Below, in pieces: positions 6,921 to 10,227 of a stretch of 10,227 nucleotides of DNA. The notes under the pieces were generated by a model. The model worked only from the letters and a program-made list of their open reading frames with translations, ran no database searches and had not been told where the DNA came from. Numbering within the stretch: the stretch's first letter is position 1; each line of letters starts with the position of its first letter. Source of the stretch: Candidatus Hydromicrobium americanum. GTDB taxonomy: Bacteria > Actinomycetota > Humimicrobiia > Humimicrobiales > Humimicrobiaceae. Position numbers and translations under genes: made by a program. Where the stretch lies: the NCBI GenBank assembly GCA_002779205.1, contig PEXF01000096.1, positions 1-10,227 of the forward strand. Reading direction: 5' to 3'.

Positions 6921-7676
6921 TTATTTTATCTCCCTGGTTAAGGGTACAAATACTACATCAGTAATCCTGGTGATTGTTACTTCTCCATCTTTTTTCTCCA
7001 CTTTCCAGAGAACCTGATTCCAGCCGGGGGGACCTACTGGAATTACCATAATTCCTTCATCTGCAAGCTGTTCTACTAAGGGCTGGGGGATGTGGTCCGG
7101 GGCAGCGGTTACAATAATCCGGTCAAATGGTGCATATTCTTCCCAGCCGTAATAACCATCATGATTACTGGTGGCTACATTGGGGTATTCGGATAGAACT
7201 ATATTTGATTTCTGGTGAAGAACGGTAATTATCTCCACTGTATATACTTCTTTTACGATCTCTGAAAGTATAGCTGCCTGATAACCAGAACCTGTACCTA
7301 TTTCCAGAGCTCTTTCACTTCCGGTAAGCTCCAGGCTTTCGGTCATCAGGGCTACAATATATGGCTGGGATATTGTCTGTCCCATTCCTATTGAAAGAGG
7401 GCGGTCTGCATAGGCAGAGTCTTTCAAGCTTTGGTCTACAAATTCATGGCGGGGCACTTTTCTCATAGTATCAATAACTTTTTTATCAGTTATGCCCCTG
7501 CCAATGATCTGATAATCGACCATGTTATTTCTAAATTCAGTATATTTGTCTGTTTCATCAGTATTTTTTTCAATATTATTACAGCTAATCAAGCTTAAAT
7601 TTGCCAGAAAAGCGACCAATGTAATTAAAATCATGGCTGCAAAGATTATTTGATTTTTTCTAATTTTAGTAACCAT
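6921..7676 (-). CDS. pcm: Protein-L-isoaspartate O-methyltransferase with lipoprotein signal
   Basis: A 251-residue SAM-dependent repair enzyme that methylates L-isoaspartyl residues in aged proteins. Catalytic signatures are clear: VPRHEFV (74-80), GQTISQPYIVALMTE (99-113, with active-site S103-Q-P), SAM motif I LEIGTGSGYQ (124-133), VYTVE (144-148), DGYYGW (173-178), FDRIIVTAAPDHIP (184-197) and VIPVGP (211-216). The N-terminus is unusual. A basic start (KIRK), a hydrophobic stretch (about 10-30) and LISC ending at C32 form a type II signal peptide and lipobox, followed by a polar linker to about residue 45. This predicts a lipid-anchored protein outside the cytoplasmic membrane. Residues 149-172 diverge from the family consensus. 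The ATG at 7676 has no Shine-Dalgarno, but the basic residues right after it support this start. A likely promoter sits just upstream. Confidence 0.9.
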   Translation of the reverse strand: MVTKIRKNQIIFAAMILITLVAFLANLSLISCNNIEKNTDETDKYTEFRNNMVDYQIIGRGITDKKVIDTMRKVPRHEFVDQSLKDSAYADRPLSIGMGQTISQPYIVALMTESLELTGSERALEIGTGSGYQAAILSEIVKEVYTVEIITVLHQKSNIVLSEYPNVATSNHDGYYGWEEYAPFDRIIVTAAPDHIPQPLVEQLADEGIMVIPVGPPGWNQVLWKVEKKDGEVTITRITDVVFVPLTREIK

Positions 7677-7917
7677 TTTTATTTTAAATAAAGTTTGAGC
7701 TAAATAATATTATATCATTTTAAAATTAATAGTCAGTTCAGCAATTATGCCAACTTTTTTGTAGTGTAAAAATATGGAATAATGTGTAAGTTAATATAGG
7801 GCTCTGCCTATAGAATGGTTATCATCCTATAATTCAGGTACTTTACTTTCAGGTTAAAAAAGTAAAATTTTTATAGTCTTGGTCTAAAAAGTTATGTAGA
7901 GCTTATATCATCCCTCT
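7677..7917. other. Intergenic region between pcm and glmS (both minus strand)
   Basis: 241 bp with no coding frame. Besides the pcm promoter it has two small inverted repeats. TATAGG/CCTATA (7795-7800 and 7807-7812) has a 6-base loop. TTTACTTT/AAAGTAAA (7842-7849 and 7859-7866) has a 9-base loop and is followed on the plus strand by five T. The second looks like a weak plus-strand terminator, but no plus-strand gene precedes it. Neither is a convincing glmS terminator on the minus strand. Confidence 0.45.
7709..7736 (-). promoter_or_regulatory. Probable promoter of pcm (extended -10)
   Basis: Read on the minus strand: CTGACT (7736-7731, 4/6 match to the -35 box), 16 bp, then TATAAT (7714-7709, perfect -10) with the extended TGA directly before it. 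Transcription would start near 7702, leaving a short ~25-base leader before the ATG at 7676. Confidence 0.5.
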
Positions 7918-9744
7918 TCATTCTACTGTCACACTTTTAGCAAGATTCCGCGGTTTATCTACATCATATCCCTTCAGGGCAGCGATATAATAAGCTAAAA
8001 GTTGCAGGGGTATAATTGTAATCAGGGGTGAAAACTGCTCATCTACCCTGGGAATAAAAATCACTTCCTTGACATAATCTTTTATCTGTTTGTTCCCTGA
8101 AGTTGCTATAGCAATGATTTTGCCCTGCCGGGCTAATATTTCCTGGATATTGGATGCCATCTTGTTAAAAATAAACGAATCGTTAGCTATGCATACCACT
8201 GCTCTATATTCGTCAATAAGAGCAATGGGGCCGTGTTTCATTTCTCCGGCAGCATATCCTTCAGTAGGAATATAAGAAATCTCTTTAAGTTTTAATGCTC
8301 CTTCTAAAGCTGTAGGAAAGTTAATATTCCTTCCTAAATAAAGAAACGCTCCAAAATGAAGATGTTTTTTAGCAATCTCTTTTATATTTCTTGAACTTCC
8401 AAGAATCTCTTCCTGTTTAAGAGGTATACCCTTAAGAACACCTATTGCCTTATTTATATGATTTTTGCTTAATGTCTTTTTTAATTCAGCCAAGTATAAC
8501 CCTAAAAGATAAAGAACCATGATTTGAGCTGTATAGGCCTTGGTGGAAGCTACGCTTATCTCAGGGCCAGCATGAGTATAGATAGTAGCATCAGACTCTC
8601 TAGTTAAGGATGAGCCCAAAACATTGCAGATAGAAAGAACTTTGACTTTATTTTTCTTTGCTTCTCTTACTGCTGCCAGAGTATCTGCAGTCTCACCCGA
8701 TTGACTAATTGCAATAACTAATGTTTTTTCTCTCATAACAGGATTTCTATATCTAAATTCACTGCCAAAATCTACCCAGACAGGAATACGTATGAATGAC
8801 TCTATAATATACTTACCAATCAAGCCGGCGTGATAGGCTGTTCCACAGGCAATAATAACTAAATTTTCTATTTTCTTAAGAAAACTACTTTCTATGTTAA
8901 AGCTCTCAAATCTGATTGCGCCTTCAGCTGTTACATAGTGAGAAATAATTCTTGAAAGAACCCGGGGTTGCTCATAAATCTCTTTTAACATAAAGTGAGC
9001 AAATCCCCCTTTTTGGACCTCCTCTATATCGTAAGAAATAGTATCTACATTTTTTGGTACTGTATTCCCCTTTAGGTCAGATATTTGAACAGCATCTTTA
9101 GTAACAACAGCTATTTGATCATCGTGAAGATATATCACTTTCTTAGTATGGTTTAAAATTGCCGAAACATCTGAGACTATGAAATTTTCTTGTTTACCTA
9201 AACCGATAGCTAAAGGAGAATCGTGCCTAACGGCTACTATTTTATCTGGATCATCACGGCTTATAATACCTAAGGCATAGGAACCTTTTATTTTCCTTAA
9301 AGCCTTTCTTACGGCATCTTCTAAATTTCCTTTATAGAATTTGCTAATCAAATGAGCAACTACCTCGGTATCTGTCTCAGATGCGAACTTACAACCATCC
9401 TTTTCTAGATCCTTCTTCAAATTATTGAAATTTTCTATTATTCCATTGTGAACCACTATGATTCTTTTAAAACGGTCCGTATGGGGATGGGCATTAACTT
9501 TAGAGGGCTTTCCATGAGTAGCCCAACGAGTATGACCTAATCCTAAGGTACCTAAAATATTTCTTTTCTTTAGAAGTTCTTCTAAATCAAAAATTCTACC
9601 TTTGCATTTCGCAATGAATAACTTATCTTTATCAAGAATTGCTATACCTGCGGAATCATAACCTCGATATTCAAGTTTTTTAAGGCCTTCAATAATTATT
9701 GGCATGGCATTTTTATTACCAATATATCCAATTATTCCACACAT
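7918..9744 (-). CDS. glmS: Glutamine--fructose-6-phosphate aminotransferase (isomerizing)
   Basis: Makes glucosamine-6-phosphate from fructose-6-phosphate and glutamine, the first committed step to UDP-GlcNAc for peptidoglycan and other glycans; cytoplasmic. At 608 residues it is full length (the family is about 600-610). The class II glutaminase domain has the N-terminal nucleophile C2 (MCGIIGYIG), GHTRWATHG (70-78), HNGIIENF (99-106) and TDTEVVAH (124-131). The isomerase half has two SIS domains with CGTAYHAG (300-307), SQSGETADT (348-355 region), ASTKAYTAQ (399-407) and ALEGALKLKE (479-488), then EMKHGP with H504 and the C-terminal DKPRNLAKSVTVE with K603. The usual isomerase residues (E481, K485, E488, H504, K603) are all present. 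A strong AAGGAG lies 6 bases before the ATG. No glmS-ribozyme-like leader is seen; directly upstream is a broken guaA. Confidence 0.97.
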   Translation of the reverse strand: MCGIIGYIGNKNAMPIIIEGLKKLEYRGYDSAGIAILDKDKLFIAKCKGRIFDLEELLKKRNILGTLGLGHTRWATHGKPSKVNAHPHTDRFKRIIVVHNGIIENFNNLKKDLEKDGCKFASETDTEVVAHLISKFYKGNLEDAVRKALRKIKGSYALGIISRDDPDKIVAVRHDSPLAIGLGKQENFIVSDVSAILNHTKKVIYLHDDQIAVVTKDAVQISDLKGNTVPKNVDTISYDIEEVQKGGFAHFMLKEIYEQPRVLSRIISHYVTAEGAIRFESFNIESSFLKKIENLVIIACGTAYHAGLIGKYIIESFIRIPVWVDFGSEFRYRNPVMREKTLVIAISQSGETADTLAAVREAKKNKVKVLSICNVLGSSLTRESDATIYTHAGPEISVASTKAYTAQIMVLYLLGLYLAELKKTLSKNHINKAIGVLKGIPLKQEEILGSSRNIKEIAKKHLHFGAFLYLGRNINFPTALEGALKLKEISYIPTEGYAAGEMKHGPIALIDEYRAVVCIANDSFIFNKMASNIQEILARQGKIIAIATSGNKQIKDYVKEVIFIPRVDEQFSPLITIIPLQLLAYYIAALKGYDVDKPRNLAKSVTVE

Positions 9745-9750
9745 AAAATT

Positions 9751-9756
9751 CTCCTT
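9751..9756 (-). promoter_or_regulatory. Ribosome binding site of glmS
   Basis: AAGGAG on the minus strand, 6 bases before the ATG at 9744. It is one of only two strong Shine-Dalgarno sequences in the window and fixes the glmS start. Confidence 0.85.
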
Positions 9757-9782
9757 AGTTTAGTTACTTTCTTTAGAAAATC

Positions 9783-9970
9783 TTACTCCCATTCAATCGT
9801 GCTTGGTGGTTTAGATGAGATATCGTATACCACTCGATTTATGCCTTTGACCTCATTTATTATGCGATTAGAAATTCTCTCATTCTACGTGCAATAAGGT
9901 GAGTGTATTGGGAACCAAAATCTAAAATTGCTACCCAATCTTTGTCTTTAAAATTTCTGGGGAGCTCCAT
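9783..9970 (-). pseudogene. guaA: GMP synthase remnant: N- and C-terminal ends joined, middle missing
   Basis: Two fragments of the glutamine-hydrolysing GMP synthase (XMP to GMP) lie in order but in different frames. From the ATG at 9970, 36 codons run to a TAA at 9862-9860. They contain DWVAILDFGSQYTHLIARR and RMREF, the unmistakable start of the class I glutaminase domain. From about 9875 to the stop TAA at 9785-9783 a second frame reads ISNRIINEVKGINR, then VVYDISSKPPSTIEWE, the conserved GuaA C-terminus. An intact GuaA has about 510 residues, so roughly 1.35 kb is missing, including the catalytic Cys-His-Glu triad and the ATP-pyrophosphatase SGGVDS loop. The junction lies within about 9872-9880, where GAGAATTT can be read in both frames. 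The N-terminal frame starts 6 bp after the zinc-ribbon gene stop; the C-terminal end is 38 bp before glmS. The product cannot make GMP. Confidence 0.93.
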
Positions 9971-9976
9971 ACCACA

Positions 9977-10108
9977 CTATTGCTCTCTTTCTTTCTTAGA
10001 CTCCTTCGATAAACAATCCTTGCAAATGTATGAATCATCTTCAGGAAAAAACTGATACTCAACTGTTGTAGTCAATTGTTTTCCACACAAATTACATACC
10101 TTTTCCAT
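9977..10108 (-). CDS. Small zinc-ribbon protein
   Basis: A 43-residue protein with two CxxC knuckles, C5-N-L-C8 and C29-K-D-C32, separated by 20 residues, and a charged C-terminal tail rich in K, E and R. The pattern indicates one structural zinc ion and a treble-clef or zinc-ribbon fold. No specific family is recognised. It may bind nucleic acid or protein, but nothing in the sequence decides this. The gene is supported by a strong Shine-Dalgarno (AAGGGGGTG, 10123-10115) 6 bases before the ATG and by its tight coupling to the guaA remnant, whose ATG follows the stop by 6 bp. A candidate promoter lies upstream at 10136-10163, so it may be the first gene of a transcript that runs through guaA into glmS. 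Confidence 0.75.
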   Translation of the reverse strand: MEKVCNLCGKQLTTTVEYQFFPEDDSYICKDCLSKESKKEREQ

Positions 10109-10114
10109 AATAAG

Positions 10115-10123
10115 CACCCCCTT
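10115..10123 (-). promoter_or_regulatory. Ribosome binding site of the zinc-ribbon gene
   Basis: AAGGGGGTG on the minus strand ends 6 bases before the ATG at 10108. It pairs well with the 16S rRNA anti-Shine-Dalgarno and is the main evidence that this very short frame is translated. Confidence 0.75.
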
Positions 10124-10135
10124 AGATGGCTTTTA

Positions 10136-10163
10136 AATTTAATTACTGTGATGCCAAAGTCAA
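10136..10163 (-). promoter_or_regulatory. Candidate promoter upstream of the zinc-ribbon/guaA/glmS unit
   Basis: Read on the minus strand: TTGACT (10163-10158, 5/6 to -35), 16 bp, then TAAATT (10141-10136, 4/6 to -10). Transcription would begin near 10129, about 21 bases before the zinc-ribbon ATG. The -10 box is weak, so this is tentative. Confidence 0.3.
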
Positions 10164-10227
10164 AAACTAATTTACTTAACTCATTCCCGCGCTGTTTCTT
10201 CTTCGCCTGATTTTACTTTCTTTTGCT

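Noticed and set aside
6898..7017. Continuation of the nitroreductase frame as a 60-residue protein
   Set aside because: This part is the antisense of the pcm 3' coding sequence, has no nitroreductase features, and begins where homology stops; only the first ~21 codons are credible.
7842..7872. Intrinsic terminator (8-bp stem followed by five T on the plus strand)
   Set aside because: The stem is almost all A/T with a 9-base loop and no plus-strand gene precedes it; on the minus strand, where glmS ends, there is no T-run.
9745..9970. glmS ribozyme or riboswitch upstream of glmS
   Set aside because: The sequence is accounted for by guaA coding remnants and a simple Shine-Dalgarno; no glmS-ribozyme core was recognised.
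10181..10225. C-terminal tail of a further minus-strand gene (QKKVKSGEEETARE then TGA)
   Set aside because: Only 14 codons are visible at the window edge and another frame is equally open, so a coding call cannot be supported.

Overview
The window is AT-rich, gene-dense bacterial DNA: short intergenic gaps, Shine-Dalgarno and sigma-70-type signals, and bacterial housekeeping genes. The mix (DUF2007 protein, GNAT acetyltransferase, tandem-HD protein, DUF2779 nuclease, membrane spermidine-synthase-like protein, exported isoaspartate methyltransferase, GlmS) fits an anaerobic, low-GC or candidate-phylum bacterium known from metagenomes or single cells. The sequence alone does not fix the phylum. 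No mobile element, CRISPR array or tRNA was seen.

Layout. 1-330 (+) is the C-terminal end of an alpha/beta hydrolase. It converges on a two-gene minus-strand unit at 336-1185, a GNAT acetyltransferase behind a DUF2007 protein. A 227-bp divergent spacer with a perfect A/T hairpin precedes a plus-strand pair, 1413-4040: a tandem HD-domain phosphohydrolase followed 12 bp later by a nuclease that joins a Cas4/RecB-like Fe-S PD-(D/E)XK domain to a DEDDy exonuclease domain (DUF2779). 4175-6562 (+) encodes a polytopic membrane protein with a central spermidine-synthase-like domain. 6563-6920 has no intact gene. It holds what looks like the 3' end of RNase P RNA, a near-consensus promoter, and the first ~21 codons of a nitroreductase. 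6921-7676 (-) is a lipoprotein-type protein-L-isoaspartate methyltransferase. 7918-9744 (-) is a complete GlmS. Upstream of glmS on the same strand lie a guaA (GMP synthase) remnant, in which the first ~33 codons are joined directly to the last ~30, and a 43-codon zinc-ribbon gene with a strong ribosome binding site.

How the genes relate. The HD and DUF2779 genes are the clearest candidate functional module (nucleotide plus nucleic-acid hydrolysis). The zinc ribbon, guaA and glmS would have formed one minus-strand transcription unit of glutamine amidotransferase genes (nucleotide and amino-sugar synthesis), with guaA now broken.

The most striking feature is three separate truncated housekeeping or accessory loci: an internally deleted guaA, a 3'-only rnpB and a 5'-only nitroreductase. 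Two of them, guaA and rnpB, are normally essential. Either this genome has undergone local deletions with functional copies elsewhere, or the assembly contains collapsed or chimeric junctions.
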